Below, piece by piece: positions 24,932-37,633 of a stretch of 64,000 nucleotides of DNA; position 1 is the first letter of the stretch, and each line of letters begins with the position of its first letter. The position numbers and the translations under genes were made by a program. This stretch comes from Oxyruncus cristatus (lineage: Eukaryota > Chordata > Aves > Passeriformes > Cotingidae), in assembly GCA_013399855.1 (NCBI GenBank), contig VXAY01001096.1, positions 1 through 64,000 of the forward strand, given 5' to 3'. The notes below the pieces were generated by a model that was given only the letters and a program-made list of their open reading frames with translations, was not told the origin of the DNA and made no database searches.

Positions 24932-27900
24932 GTAGAAACAGAGACCGTGAGTAACATGGAGTACTTGCAGTTCCTTCACTTGTTATTTTGAAACCTTAAC
25001 TGAGAGCCAGTCTTCAAATCTTTGTAAGATTTCCGTTGCACTTTGCCCATACCAAATGAACTCCTAAATGAACAGTAGAGACTAAAAATGAACCAATGAT
25101 AATTTTATGTCTGTATTAATAGCTCCTCCCCCAAAAAAAGAGCGTTTACCTTTAAAGATCTAAATAGAAAGTACATTAGAGATTCTTCTCATTCAGTAAA
25201 CACTGAAAAAAACACATAGAAAACAAAACTGACGAAAGTTTATTGTGCATTTGAATTTAGAATGCATGTGATCCTTACTGCCTCCTTGACCAGTGAATAC
25301 TATCCTTTCTAATGTTTTGGAGGAGTTTGCGATGGCGCCTGTAGAATTTGATTTTGTGTAAAAATACACACTAAATCTGATTTCTGCTGCATTAAGGAGT
25401 CCTCTGGTAAAATATATGACGCATGGAATGAAATCAGCTGTAGTTCTCCACGACTCTTTAAGCTCACTTCCTTTAGTACTTGACCACTAATATTAAAGAC
25501 TACTGGATCAAACTACAGTTTTAATTGGATATATAGGACATGATACAGTGGTATAGCTAAACTGCAGTATAGATGCTAAAATATAACATTGATTCGTATT
25601 CTTTTACTGGAAATATTTGTAATAGGAAACTAGGATACAATACACTCATTTTTATTGCACATTCAGTACAGAGGAAAGCTACTGTCACCAGTTTACCCTT
25701 AAAGTCCATTCATCAAACAAATGCTGGATTGATTGGTTTGCTGTTTCACAGTCTAAAATGAGATTACAGATTAATCTAATTCTCATTAATAATGACGAAA
25801 TGTTGACTATACAATCATTTTGTACACTGCTTATTGCCAATACACACACACAAACTTGGCTCAACAGAGAAATTCTGAAAACAGCCTGAAGTCTAATAGT
25901 TGAACGAATTTTGTTATGTGTAAAAACTTGCCCAATAACACAAAATTCCAGTTCCGTCTAAACCCTTTGTTTTATTGGATGACATGTTTGCACTAATAAG
26001 AAAGGAAGGGACAGAGAAAGGAAGTTTCACGCTGGAGATAATTTTTAACATTATTTCTTGATAAAAAGAGGTAGTCAAAGATGGGAACGTAAAGGAATAA
26101 AACAGGCTGGAAGAAATGCAGATAGAAGATGTAACATGCAACACAGGAAGAGGGTTCAACTGGAAAAATGCGAGAGATGTCAGATAGGGAGAGATCTGAA
26201 GCCAAAATTCAAACCAGTTAAAAAGTAAAAACTGCAAGAAAATATGATTCAAGTGTTCGGTTCAGATGTTGCTCTAAAACTAAAGTCTGGGAATACTTCA
26301 AAACACAGAGGGACTACATAGGAAGAGGGACAATTCTGATAAATTTCACCTGAAATACTACAAGTTTTAATCATAGGTGCTGTGAGTCTCAGGAGGACAT
26401 TTTAGTTTATCTATTTTGGAGGATTCATTTATGCAAGTAATTCCTGAAGTGTCAAAAGTTTTTGATTTTCGTCTTTTTTGTTTGTTAAAATGTACAGTCA
26501 GGTTGTACATTTAGACTAATATGAGAAGGCAGAGGACTGTCACAAGATGACAATATTAAAGAAAATATGGACAGAACAACCCTTCTCTTTATCTGGTCTT
26601 CCTTGACAAAACCTTCAGATTTTGTAGGCAGGCAAGGAGCTTCATTTGCTATACAGAAAGACAGTCACAGAATTACTTCCTAAGAGCTGAAATAAAAAAG
26701 TTGTCTGCAGCTAGACAGATTTCTGAAACCCAGACAATGGAAGTGTTTTGAAACCCTGTGCTGCAGGTCACCGTACCTCTGCAGCGAACAGAGGCTGTTA
26801 CATCCTGCCTTCCATTGATTTACCATTACTGAAAGGATTCCTCATTTTAACAAAACATATTGTTATATTCCAGATAAGTCTTTGACAATTCTTTACACTA
26901 ACCTATGGAATTCAATTGCCGCCATTAATTTCACTCTGGTATTTATCAGCAGAAGCTTTTTTCCTGCAAGAACCAATTTATTTAATTGAATAGTTTAAAG
27001 GGCTCCAAAACCACATACAAAAGATGAGGTTATAGCTAATAGCTTTCAAATATACTTAAAAGCTTGAATCATTAGCAGTTTCTTAAACTAGGAATTTTTA
27101 AGTGCAAACCAGAATTTATTGCAAGCTAGTCTTAGTGGTGTGATTTTTCACATTTAATTTTTTCACAAATACAAGAGGCAGTTAAAATAACATTCTATAT
27201 TTGGGAATAAAGTCTGTACTTTGTTTCCTTTCACTTTTCCAGTTTTTGGCATTCCTGGAATATCACATTCATCAGTTCCTCAATTTAATATCTGAGTATT
27301 AAGTACTTAAACATATTTATGCCCACAATCTGCTTAAAAGGTAAATAAATCCAGTTCTTCACATTTTACAAAAGATTGAGGCACACAATTCCACAAGAAC
27401 TTGTATGCTATAATGATGTTTCAGATATTTTTGGCTCTCTATGCACTGGAAGAAATAGTCATCAAAGGATGGCACATGGGAAACTGCTTCAGTGCAGTAA
27501 GTATAAGGAGGTCACTGTCCCACACACAAAATGCATTGGAAGTTGAGAGAATCTCATTTCTATCTCCTATCCTTGCAAATATTTTGAGATTTCAATGGAA
27601 AAAGAAACAATTTCTGCAGGTGACTCACTGCAGAATGCCTCAAGGATGAGCAAAGAGAGAGGTTCAAATCAGCTAAAGGAGGGATTATGCAATTTCTTTG
27701 TGTCCAATCACCAGGCCAGTGAATGACAACAGTGCTATTACCACCACCCTTCCTCTGATCAAAGAAGTTCTGCACGTGGCTGGGTATGGACTAGGTATGT
27801 ATGTCTTAAGATCAAATACTGCAAATGAAAAATGAATGCCAGCAAACACAGCCCCTCTTGGTTTTACGCAAGTAAAAGTGGATAAATAAATTCTTAAGAC

Positions 27901-28223
27901 CTGAAAACCACGGCCTCTGACGCACATGACAGCAGAAAACAAGACCACACTGACAACCTGTTAAAAGGTACTACTAGTCTGAGATTATCAGTGTGCAGAA
28001 AAAAGCAAGAAGGGATTAAGTCCAATAAAATTTTTCAGAATTATGATGCATGTCAAAAAAATTAGAGAAAACCTCAGCTTCTTTGAAGAACTGAAGCGAA
28101 TCTTGCAGAAATCAATGGTAAGATTGCTATCAATATGTTTGGAACAGGGCCAAAATTATTATCTCTGACATTAACATAGAGAAATTGCAGCTGTTTGCAT
28201 TTGTATTTCCTTCTAGCAACAGT

Positions 28224-28249
28224 GGGAGAATGTACTAGGACATTCTCCC
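28224..28249. repeat. Perfect 10-bp inverted repeat
   Basis: GGGAGAATGT, loop ACTAGG, then ACATTCTCCC: a perfect stem with a 6-base loop. It lies left of the proposed WDR72 poly(A) site. Confidence 0.9.
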
Positions 28250-28947
28250 CTTGTTAACCCTTTCTCTGGAATACCTTGTATGAACAGTTCTTTTTTTAAC
28301 TCCTGATCTTTGTTTAAGGAAAAACATAAGTTAGGTAGCTTATTGGTTTGTTTTTTTTTTAATTCAAATAAAATATCTGTATGGAACCACAGAAAAATAA
28401 GGCATTTCAAATTATTCATCAAGAGAAGCTGTTGTCTACATCCTATCAGCCTTAACCACGAAGGATTCAGGATCTTCAAAGGAATAAGGAGCTTTCTGAA
28501 AAAAGCAACTCTAGAAAATACTATAAACTTTAAAGATGAAAACAATGTCAAACCCTGAAAGTTTTTCTTTTTAAGGAGAACTTCTATTGATTCAGCAGAA
28601 ATTGTGGAGTTAAGGTTAAATATCTCCAGATCAAATCTATTAATTCCAATTAAAGAAAAATGCAATACAATGCAATGATGATGGCAGCCAAGATTCAGAT
28701 ACTTTTACTTTGGGTCAGAGGGCATGAACCTGGTCTTGAATTATGACTTAAAAACCTGGAACAATATTTAACCTTTACCTTGATATTGCACAGAATGACA
28801 GCTACTGTACAACCCATAAATACAGAGTATTTAATAAAATAAAAGATGACATACCTATCAGCTGAATGACTAAACCCAGACATAATTACTTGTCTTAGAA
28901 TTACACTGGTTGTGGACTTACTCCTGCATGAGTTTTTAATAACGTAC

Positions 28948-28979
28948 ATTATTATAGATATGCATATTATTATAGATAT
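28948..28979. repeat. Short direct repeat, 14 bp, period 18
   Basis: ATTATTATAGATAT occurs at 28948-28961 and again at 28966-28979. It may be a tiny duplication or simple AT bias. Confidence 0.7.
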
Positions 28980-29344
28980 AATTTCTGCATATGATTACCT
29001 GCCAAAAATAGTTTTACTCTTTCTTATATTAGAAATCACAGAAAAATTTGTTCAATTCTGTGTGAACCCTCCGAGTTTTACAATGTATGTTACAAATCCA
29101 AACAAGTCAAACCAAGAATATTTCTGCTACTTACACACAGTGATAAATAATGCAATAAGACAAAACATGAGTGGAAATCAGAACAAAAAGAAAGCTAATA
29201 TGACATTAAATACTCATAGTGCAACATCTCTTTTCCCATCTTCCTGTATGTTTTCTGCCTGTTCCAGACTACAGTAAAATGCTGAACGTCAAAAAAATCC
29301 GCTTTACATTTATGTATGAAAAACATTCCTAGCTAGTATAAATG

Positions 29345-29350
29345 TTTATT
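29345..29350 (-). promoter_or_regulatory. Candidate poly(A) signal AATAAA
   Basis: The plus strand reads TTTATT, which is AATAAA on the WDR72 strand. It is the first canonical hexamer downstream of the candidate stop codon at 30173. Such hexamers are common in AT-rich DNA, so this is only a candidate. Confidence 0.25.
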
Positions 29351-30172
29351 CATACTGTGCTCATTCTAGCAAGGCAATTTTGTAGTTGTTTTTTCGAATA
29401 ACCACCAAATAATTAGGTTAAGAACAAAATGACAGTAAAAATCTGTTACTGGACATACAAACAAACAAATCCTCCTTTCAGAGAGTGGAAGTAACTCCCT
29501 TGAATTCATAACTTGTTTGAGCCTTAAGACTTAATTAGAATTAAATAAAAATTGACTACTAGAATCACAGAGTGATTCCAGCACTTTTTACATAACAGAA
29601 ATGCTTTTTCCTCAAGTATAGAAGATTTTGAAACAAACTCAAAGGTCTAAACACATCTGGGGTTTGCAGATATCTGCAATTGCAGCTTTCATTTGGTTCC
29701 ATTTTAGCTGTAAACCTATGTCGAAATGCTACGTTGAATACAGGCTGAAAAATCAGGAAACTGGAAATTAAACCCATGAACTTGACAGCTGGGGATGTTT
29801 TAATTACAACCCATCTTGTCCCAAACCATATAAACAAAATGATTCAAAGCAGTCTTCAGTGTAAGCAAAGTATAAACTCATATATGACAATTATTCAAAG
29901 TCTTCTGTGTTCCAATGTTCCAAATTACAGAGACACCACTTTGTATTGTGGCCTGGAGCAAAGTACCACTGATCATTTTTAGTATGCTGGAACAAGGATG
30001 TTGGTAACAAATTTTCATGACAGACACACACGCTCAATGAGATAATAAATTAGTTTCCCAAGTGAAGGCTCACTAATAAGATTGGATCTAAAATTTAGGT
30101 CACTTAATTTTAAGACTCAGCTAATGGGTTAAAAAAAAAAAAAGAGTATAACTTCATAACATAAATTCAGGT
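29345..30172 (-). other. Possible WDR72 3' UTR
   Basis: If the exon ending at 30173 is terminal, the 3' UTR would run leftwards from here. The first canonical minus-strand AATAAA lies at 29345-29350, about 820 nt past the stop; a variant ATTAAA lies at 29799-29804. Otherwise the stretch is AT-rich single-copy-looking DNA without a recognisable gene. Confidence 0.3.
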
Positions 30173-30291
30173 TCAATCTTTTTTACCATAAACATTAGCA
30201 CCATTATAAAGTTGCAAAGAATAAGCTTCTTGTAAAATTAAATGGTCTAATTGTAAAATGCATTTGATATTTCCTTGCAGGGAGGTTATTC
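30173..30291 (-). CDS. WDR72: Candidate terminal coding exon of WDR72
   Basis: Only 778 bp after exon 18 there is a strong acceptor (tattttatttttcttttag|GAATAACC). Joined to the trailing G of exon 18, it reads GGA (Gly) and then 38 codons before TGA at 30173-30175. The product starts ITSLQGNIKCILQLDHLILQ and ends in YGKKD. It is leucine-rich and unlike any motif I know. Support: correct phase, excellent polypyrimidine tract, position directly after the previous exon. Against: the mammalian C-terminus as I remember it is longer and acidic and I see no clear similarity; a 38-codon open stretch can arise by chance; further exons could lie to the left and this could be skipped. The end coordinate is the stop codon. 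Confidence 0.45.
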
Positions 30292-31069
30292 CTAAAAGAA
30301 AAATAAAATATTCTATATTACATTATGAAGTTATAAAATTTAAGAAATTAATTTTTAGTGCTGTGTAAGGTCTGATGTCACTGGAAAGATAAATCTGTAA
30401 AACTTCTTTCCAATATGATTTATTGATTCTATTCCAAACACACTGCTTCCTTTATTTGCAAATATATTTTTAATACCAGAACTATAATACAATCAAAGAA
30501 ACTACACCTTTCCTTCTTTAGTATTCAGAGGTGATGAGAGAGTGTGGAAGTCCTTTAAATCCTTGACAATCATATGAGAAAACTCATAGCCTAATAAGGT
30601 TAGAAACAGACCATTTGGCTTGTCTCACACAGAAGTAACGTATTACTCACTCACACGCCTAACTTGTTCTGATTACTAGTGGAAGTTCTTTTAAAATAAT
30701 ATACCAACAAATTCTCCACGTATAAGACAAGGAAATTGTACAAGGTCATGTAGCGACAGAACAAGAGGTAATGTCTGTAAACTGAAAAAGGGTAGATTTA
30801 GTTTAGATATTGGGAAGAAATTCTTCATTGTGAGGGTGGTGAGGGTCTGGCACAGGTTGCTCAGAGAAGCTGAGGATGGCCCATCCCTGGAAGCATTTCA
30901 GGCCAGGTTGGATGGGGCCTTAAGCAACCTGATCAAGTGAAAGGTGACCCTGCCCATGGCAGGAGATTGGAACTGGATGATTTTAAAAGTCCTTTCCAAC
31001 CTAAACCGCTATGATTTTTAATGTATTGCAAACCCCACTCCTCAGTCTTTGGTGGTGTTCAAAACTTAC
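30292..31069 (-). other. WDR72 intron 18 (candidate, 778 bp)
   Basis: Its existence depends on the candidate terminal exon at 30173-30291. Over a third of it is a CR1 fragment (30752-31021) inserted antisense to WDR72. It begins with gtaagt and ends with a long pyrimidine tract before TTTAG. Confidence 0.45.
30752..31021 (+). mobile_element. CR1 LINE 3' fragment, plus strand
   Basis: Typical CR1 3' sequence in forward orientation: gatattgggaagaaattctt, tggcacaggttgctcagaga, ggccaggttggatggggcct, ctgcccatggcaggagattg, then ctatgattt near the end. The terminal ATTCTGTG repeats are decayed. It is antisense to WDR72 and its 3' end lies about 45 bp from the exon 18 donor. Confidence 0.94.
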
Positions 31070-31181
31070 CATTTCCATTCTCTACTATGGCCAATGACTC
31101 TCCGCAAATTGTCGTCTTTCTCAAGGGACTGATAGTCCGTTGAACTTCTGCCAGCAGCACTGCTTGCATTGCCTCAGTAAT
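31070..31181 (-). CDS. WDR72: WDR72 internal exon (about exon 18)
   Basis: A 112-nt exon: 37 codons plus one base (G). The acceptor is cgtttatgacag|ATTACTGAGG and the donor AAATG|gtaagt. The product begins ITEAMQAVLLAEVQR, clearly homologous to WDR7 VREAAQALLLAELRR and continuing the helical block of the previous exon. It then runs through a short basic stretch (LRKTTICGES) to a terminal VENGN. The phase-0 start matches the end of exon 17. From memory the human protein has an ENGN motif close to the same point, just before its last coding segment. The donor lies about 45 bp from a CR1 insertion in the following intron. Confidence 0.93.
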
Positions 31182-34100
31182 CTGTCATAAACGCAAATTA
31201 TTATTGGATGATACCAGTACCTCAATTATTTATCTAAGTATTTGACAATTTTAACCAACTAGGGTAAAATCATAAAGACTGTCCTGGTGAATGTCATTAG
31301 AAAGTCAACACTTAGTAATAAATCTTTCAGACAGTGATAATCATGTGTCTCTACATACACGGCAAGGAAAAAGAAAACTAAGTAGGTAGCAATAAAGTGG
31401 AGTAAATTTTCAGTCAGGTCAGCTTTCTAGTAAACATTTTTTTAATGTCATATTTAGAATCAGTCACCTACCGCCTCCTTGATTTCAAGGGTCATGATAA
31501 TATATGTGAGTAAAGCACATGGTGATAATGGCTAAAAAGAAATACCTTCATTTTTTCCTCATGTGTGCAAAAATGCTTGATAGACTGAATAATGACCCCG
31601 TGTTCTGCCTTTTTTTAGAATTTCTGGCATCTAATTTCTGACAAAATTAAAGAATGTTTTGTTATCAGTGGTGATGCTCTATTCCCCTAGCTCAAACATA
31701 ATACCAATGTATTTTTTTGTGTAACACAAAGGGAATATGGTTCCTCAAACTCATCTTATGCCAAAGGCACATCTACTGGAGTTCTGAACAGCCTTTACAT
31801 GGCACCTGCAGTGGCTGATGCACCACAATTGAGTGTTGGGACAATGCAGTGTGGAGATGATATGACAGAGTCATTACTTTCCTTGTCTTTAGCTGAGGAG
31901 TCCCAGGAGAACTAAGAACATTTAAAGATGTAAGATATTACAAAGCACATGAAGACCCAAACTTCTGCAGTTCTCAGTCTAAATTTCAGCATGGTGCAGA
32001 ATGGCAGCATGAATGTCTTCTCTCCATTTGGTATTTTCTTCAGAAAAGGAATACAATTTTTTCCCCTTGGGAAGGTATTCTTTCTCAAGTACAAGAAATT
32101 TCCTGACAAAGAGTGACTCTAGTTTCCAGGACAGTGTACTCCACCTCAGCTTAAATATGAATTTGAGTATGAAAATTTTAAGTTGATCATCTTAACATTA
32201 TAAACATTTTAAGTTTATATGATACCTATATTATAAAAACTGTTAAAATTGTTTAGGATTAATATAAATTGAAGTTGATACGCAGGATCCCTCAAACTGC
32301 CTGGAAGAGATAGTTTCATCTCACTAATCAAGTACATCTCCTCAATCATTTCTCTAGCTGCCCTTGTAAATTCAAATCAATCATTAAGTGAAACAAAGGT
32401 TGTGGGTATCCTTTGTGACAAAACTCTTTATTGTACACAAGCATACCATAGCAAGGTCCACAGCATAAAAGTGAACTCAGCCCTGTGTGGTTCAACACAG
32501 CACAAACCTTCACCTTGTTATAATAGAACTTTATTCTACAGGTGAAACCAGAGGCAGTTTCCAATTCCTCACATCTATACAACCCTGAGCTTTGGGGATT
32601 ACAGATCCTGACTTTACAGCAGACTTCTACAATATATCTACAATAATTAAGGACGAGAAGGAAACAAAGACATGTTTTCACTGTCCTGGGGAAATTTTTG
32701 ACAAAAAAAGATTCTTACAGAGGTACACAAAAGAAATCTCCTAAGAACCTGTCACTAATCTGGATCAGATACTCATTATGTGTATCACTGCTATGTGTGC
32801 CAGTCAGGAAGCATTTGTAACAATTTAACATCTTAAAACAAAATTAAGAAAATAACAGATGGTACAACATGATATAATTGTAGAGCCACCTGTATATGTC
32901 TCTGCATGCTACCTGTCTATCTCTTTGCTGGATCTGCATTTCCACAGCGCTTGGTGTGGTTCCATGTTTACTTTTGTCCTGTCACTGCATCTTCCCCAAG
33001 AATTCATCTGTCAAGTCTAACAGTCTCCAGAAGCTTTTCTTTTTTTCTAACACAAAACAAATCTACATGAGCACCTTTCAATTTCTCTGATCACTTCCAC
33101 TTTAGTGTCCTTCTGGATATAAGCTAGCTTTCTTATTGGCTTGTAATATATGCTTTCATCTTTTGCCCCATACTTGTAAATGCTGTTGTAAATACTATCT
33201 GCTTTTCAGTTGGGAGTGTTAAATGTGGCGGAAATTATGTTGCTTCTTTGACTTAGAAAGTATAAATAGCATATGTCCAACTATAAATACTGATATTAAG
33301 GAGTGAAAGGTAATTGTTTGACTCTGCAGTAGCAATCCTAGAGAGTAATTCAAAAAGACAAGTGAACAAAAGTTGAGACAAGCTGTACTGTTACATCTAT
33401 ACTAAGTTATACTGGCTTTCCTTTCTACACTTTATCAATTACTTCCAAGGATTATTATTCTCTTTATAATGAGTGGGTTTGAGGAGAGAAGTCAATAGGC
33501 ATCACTCCTGGTTATTGCTCAGGCCATAACCTCTTCAGGGTTGAGCCTTGCAGAAACCACCTCCCAGAAGCCTCCATAACACAGTCACACAGGGAGCAAA
33601 AAAATACAGATCAAAACATCAACTTGGATTATCCAGTCTCCTTTCCTCTAATTCTCCACTGTAATTGTCAGGACAGTAGTCTAGATACTTATACTGAAGT
33701 ATATTGGCTTCAGCTAGAGTCAAAGGCTGTAAAATCAAATACATTCAGAGCTTGGTAGATACATGACTCTAAACTTGGCTATCAGCGCTAGTTTACCAGT
33801 ACTATTGTCTGCAATGGCCTTAACATGTTTATTCTTTGAAACTGAAGGCCTTTGTAATATCTGTCGGATTCATCCAACCTAATTTTAGGTACTAATGGCA
33901 GTGAAATAACTGAAGTAAACCAAAAAAAATACAGATGCACTGCAGGAATCAATACAGAGAGATGAGAAAGTCCCAGGATGATTAATTCCTCCTAAAATCT
34001 CAGCAGTCCCTCCACAATGCCTATATTTTTTCACTAGTGAAAAAGGAAGGTTAAAGCACCTAGATTCCTCATTTTCCTAAGGGGAGCTTACAATTTTCCT

Positions 34101-36140
34101 AAGGGGAGGTTACAATAACTAGCCAGCTGATTGCAGACATACAAGTTTCCCTATCCACAAAAGGAATTCTGCAACATCAGGATGGCACTAGAGGAGTCCC
34201 AAAGCAGGGTCTAAATGCTGTATAAATGATGCTCCTGAATTAATACACCCAAGTTCTAACCAAGGTCTGATTACTTGGGGCTATACAACAGAACCATGTC
34301 AATCAGAGCTGATTCCTGCCTAGCTATCTCAGAACTAGGAGGAGCTGGTGTATGACTCCTACTGGTCATAAAGGCACCAGTAATGGCTCTGATAAAACTC
34401 AATTATTTCTATCCTGGTTTGTCACACCACAGGGTAACTAGTGTTGTTCTGGAAAATGTACACAAGTGCTTAATTGGGCTGCTCAGGATTAATAAATTGG
34501 CCATAAATCTGTGTTGGTGTAAGTGGAGTTTCAACAAAGCCAGTTTGTTGTCAAGAAAAACTATAATTTTGTATAAACCACTGGTGACTACATATGCACA
34601 CCTATTGCCAGCATCACAAATTGAGTGTTAAAAAAGGTTTCTGAAGTTTGGCTGCAAACAACCCAAAACACTCACTACAAAGTGGGGTAACAAAGTTTAT
34701 AGCAGCTACAAAGCTGTGCCTGGATAATGTTAAAATTTGGGAAGCATTGATAGCACGATATTTGCAGTACTTGACAACTTCAGTGTCTTAAAGTCTTTTC
34801 AGGTGAAAAAATTGTGAGGCAGCTTATTCCACACTTTATCTTCCTGCACAGTAACCTCCTGTGGTAGATAGGACCATTATCATTGTATACACTGATCAGT
34901 TACTAAATACACTGGAAAATATGAATACCTAGATCTCACAAAATCAGCTATGCTGCAAATACAACTTTCATGAATATATGACTCCTCTCTAAAGAATTTC
35001 AGTGGCTGACCAGGTGAGCAAGAGATTACAGGCATTTCATGTGACAACTGCAGCTATTGAAATGGCACTCCTGTATTCGGTTTTTTTATAAAAATGCTTC
35101 AAAAAAAGGAAGAAAACCTTATTGTAAGAGAAAGGGGAGAGAAGAAGAATGCAGAACTAATATAGAAGACCTGCAGACAGTAGTGATATAATAAACAACT
35201 GATAAGCTTAAGATGAAATGCTGAAATCAATTGAATGTGAATATTTGCAGAAACCATTTCAGTCTAACAGAACAGGGTCTATCACTGCAGCACCCCTGCA
35301 AGCTTCCACTTTGGAAAACATTCTTTGCACCTGAAATGCAGCAGAGTTGCATTCAATTTCAAAAGTAACATGATAAAATAAATTTGTAACAGGTATTTCC
35401 CATTTCTGAAATAAAATCCATTGTGGTCATAGTAGAACATACCAAGTTTTGTATTTCTGGATATTAATCACTCAAATAAATGACACAGTTTTATTTAAAG
35501 GCATGTTTCCAAAACAAAAAAATGGTTACTAGGTTTCACTGTTCAGACTGGTTTACTATCACCTGTCAACTCTCAAGAAACTTATTTATCTCTCAAAGAC
35601 TTCAGATTCTTCAGTAACAATAGGGATGAGCATCATCTGTCCTGGAAACTCAGAACTTACATGTCACTCTTAAAGAGTGTTGTAATAAGCAAGGACTTGG
35701 GAATTAATTATTTGCCCTTTATGAAGGCATTTTGTTTCTTCTGTAATAACACACTGGTATATGACACTGCCACTACTTTGACTTTCTATTTTCCTGGAGC
35801 ATAAAATGGCATTTTTGACCTAAGTTACACATGCTTAGTAGAGAAAAGATAACTCATTTCTTAAATACAGCCTATGAACAAGATCACCAAGATTAAAAAT
35901 TAGTAGGACAGTTATTTTGCCACATGTAAACACATTCTTTACAGCAAAATAGTTTCATGAGCAACATACTTCGTACTGTAATAATAACCTGCTTTCCACG
36001 TATCTGAATGGCATGATTTATGTAATCATTTCATCATAAATCGTAACTATTAGGTCACATTACTGATTCCAAATACTAAGTTACAACCAATTTTACCTAA
36101 GGATTCCATTGCAACAACGGACACAGGCTCTTTTTCCTAC
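31182..36140 (-). other. WDR72 intron 17 (5.0 kb)
   Basis: AT-rich intron. It contains a 22-bp tandem duplication at 34071-34114. No gene, RNA or known repeat family was recognised. Confidence 0.85.
34071..34114. repeat. 22-bp tandem duplication
   Basis: Two adjacent copies of a 22-base unit starting attttcctaagggga, with one C/G difference. It lies within WDR72 intron 17. Confidence 0.95.
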
Positions 36141-36223
36141 CTTTACAGATTCCTCGCTCCAACAGCAAATCAGTTTCAGCAATGAAATGCTTCCAAAGTC
36201 CGGGGAATGATATCTACTCTTAC
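36141..36223 (-). CDS. WDR72: WDR72 internal exon (about exon 17)
   Basis: An 83-nt exon: two bases completing a Ser codon, then 27 codons, ending at phase 0. The acceptor is gtgtgtgtttttcag|GTAAGAG and the donor GTAAAG|gtagg. The product contains PDFGSISLLKLICCWSEESV, matching the WDR7 block where a leucine-rich helix ([20 protein letters not shown]) begins the helical repeats after the linker. The exon itself starts with the bases GTAAG, but reading from that GT as a donor would not fit the phases; the CAG before it is the acceptor. Splice sites and frame are intact. Confidence 0.92.
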
Positions 36224-36389
36224 CTGAAAAACACACACGCAATGTATGAACTGGCAATATATAGAGAAGTATAAAAATAGAAAGATATTTTAACATTTTT
36301 ATTTTTCACTTCAGCAATACACCCAAAAAGATCTGAAAAAGCATAATTTCTGAAAGTATGTTTTCATCTGATGCAAGGAGCACAAAGTG

Positions 36390-36515
36390 ACCACTTCTGG
36401 AACTCTGTCAGCCTTGCTGGTGAGACCACTTCTCTGGGGAGCCTGTTACAGCGCCCAATCACCCTCTGGGGAAAGAACCTTTTTCTAGTATCTAACCGAA
36501 ACCTCATGTTCAGAC
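36390..36515 (-). mobile_element. Small internal CR1 fragment, minus strand
   Basis: A stretch including ctctggggagcctgttacag and gaacctttttctagtatcta, followed by ccgaaacctc, is the same CR1 3' region as the copy at 3774-3990, without the terminal repeats. It is divergent and short, and lies in WDR72 intron 16. Confidence 0.82.
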
Positions 36516-37604
36516 AATCTATTGTTAGAACATTTATTCTTACCCTGAATTAGCTTATTCCTTTTTTGTTTAGACTGAGAACAGATATCCCACAGATTAG
36601 GCTTTCATCACAATTTTCTGAAGATATTGAGAATACTTTCTGTTTTGAACTACTTAACCACGGATTTTGCTATATATATGTACTAAAACTACCCAAAAAC
36701 ATGTTTTTTACCTTTAAAACAGTAGTACAGTCTATGCAAAGATACATTCAACGACATTTTTTGCAGTCACAATTTGCCTCATTTACTTTTCTGCTAAAGG
36801 GAAACAGTACCAGGGTGTGGTCAAGACATCACACAGTCAGTGGCTCACCGGTTCTGATCACAGTTAAGAAAGATGGTACATTTATGGATTTCCAGGTGAG
36901 TTTTAGTATTACCCATCTTGATTTTTAAGATTTTCAAAGTAAGGGACAGTTCAAACTGGCAGCTCTGGTTTAGTCCACTTCTTTTTCATTTGGACTTCCA
37001 TAGAGAAATGTGACATCTCAGTACTGCACTACGATGTTTGTTGCCAGACATACAGTTGAGTAAATCAGTTCTATTCTCTGGTTGCCAATACGATACAACG
37101 TATTGAGAAGTGGAGACTGAATTTTAAGGAGCAACTAAAGGTTTCAGTAGCACCAAAGTTTGCCAGTATCCCAATCGCACAATGCACTCGTGTTCAAATG
37201 TCAGATTCCCACAGCAAAGGCTGAAGTTTGAAAAAAATGACATAAGTACCTGCATTTTTAAAAGTGAATGGGGTACCCTAGTACGGTCTGAGGGGGAGCA
37301 GTATACAGTTCACTAAATGACTCTAAAAATTTAACTACATCAATATTTAATGTATGAAAATTTCTACAAAGATATGTTCAGGTATGATCAAAAAAGAATG
37401 AAAAAGGAAAGAGGCAAAATGAAAACCAGAACACTCAACCCTCTGTCTCTGACAGCTGACATGGCATGTACCCTAATACAAAATACAAAGAGGGGAAACA
37501 AAAAGACCTGACAAAATGAAAGGCACAACTGATCATGCAAAGGTAAATCTTCCCTTCTCATGGTTTAATTTGAATTTTATATAACTTCTTTACATATCAG
37601 GATG

Positions 37605-37633
37605 AATTTTTCTTTTTTTTTTTTCTTTTTTTC
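37605..37633. repeat. T-rich tract
   Basis: T-rich run with single C interruptions in WDR72 intron 16. On the gene strand it is A-rich. Confidence 0.9.

Larger units (their letters stand above)
16364..29344. other. Non-coding flank, no gene recognised
   Basis: About 13 kb of AT-rich DNA left of the proposed WDR72 end. It contains the PA28-like segment, the A/C stretch, a short CA run (25842-25853), a hairpin and a small direct repeat. I searched the minus strand by eye for a more distal WDR72 exon resembling the mammalian tail and found none, but a divergent one could be missed. Confidence 0.65.
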
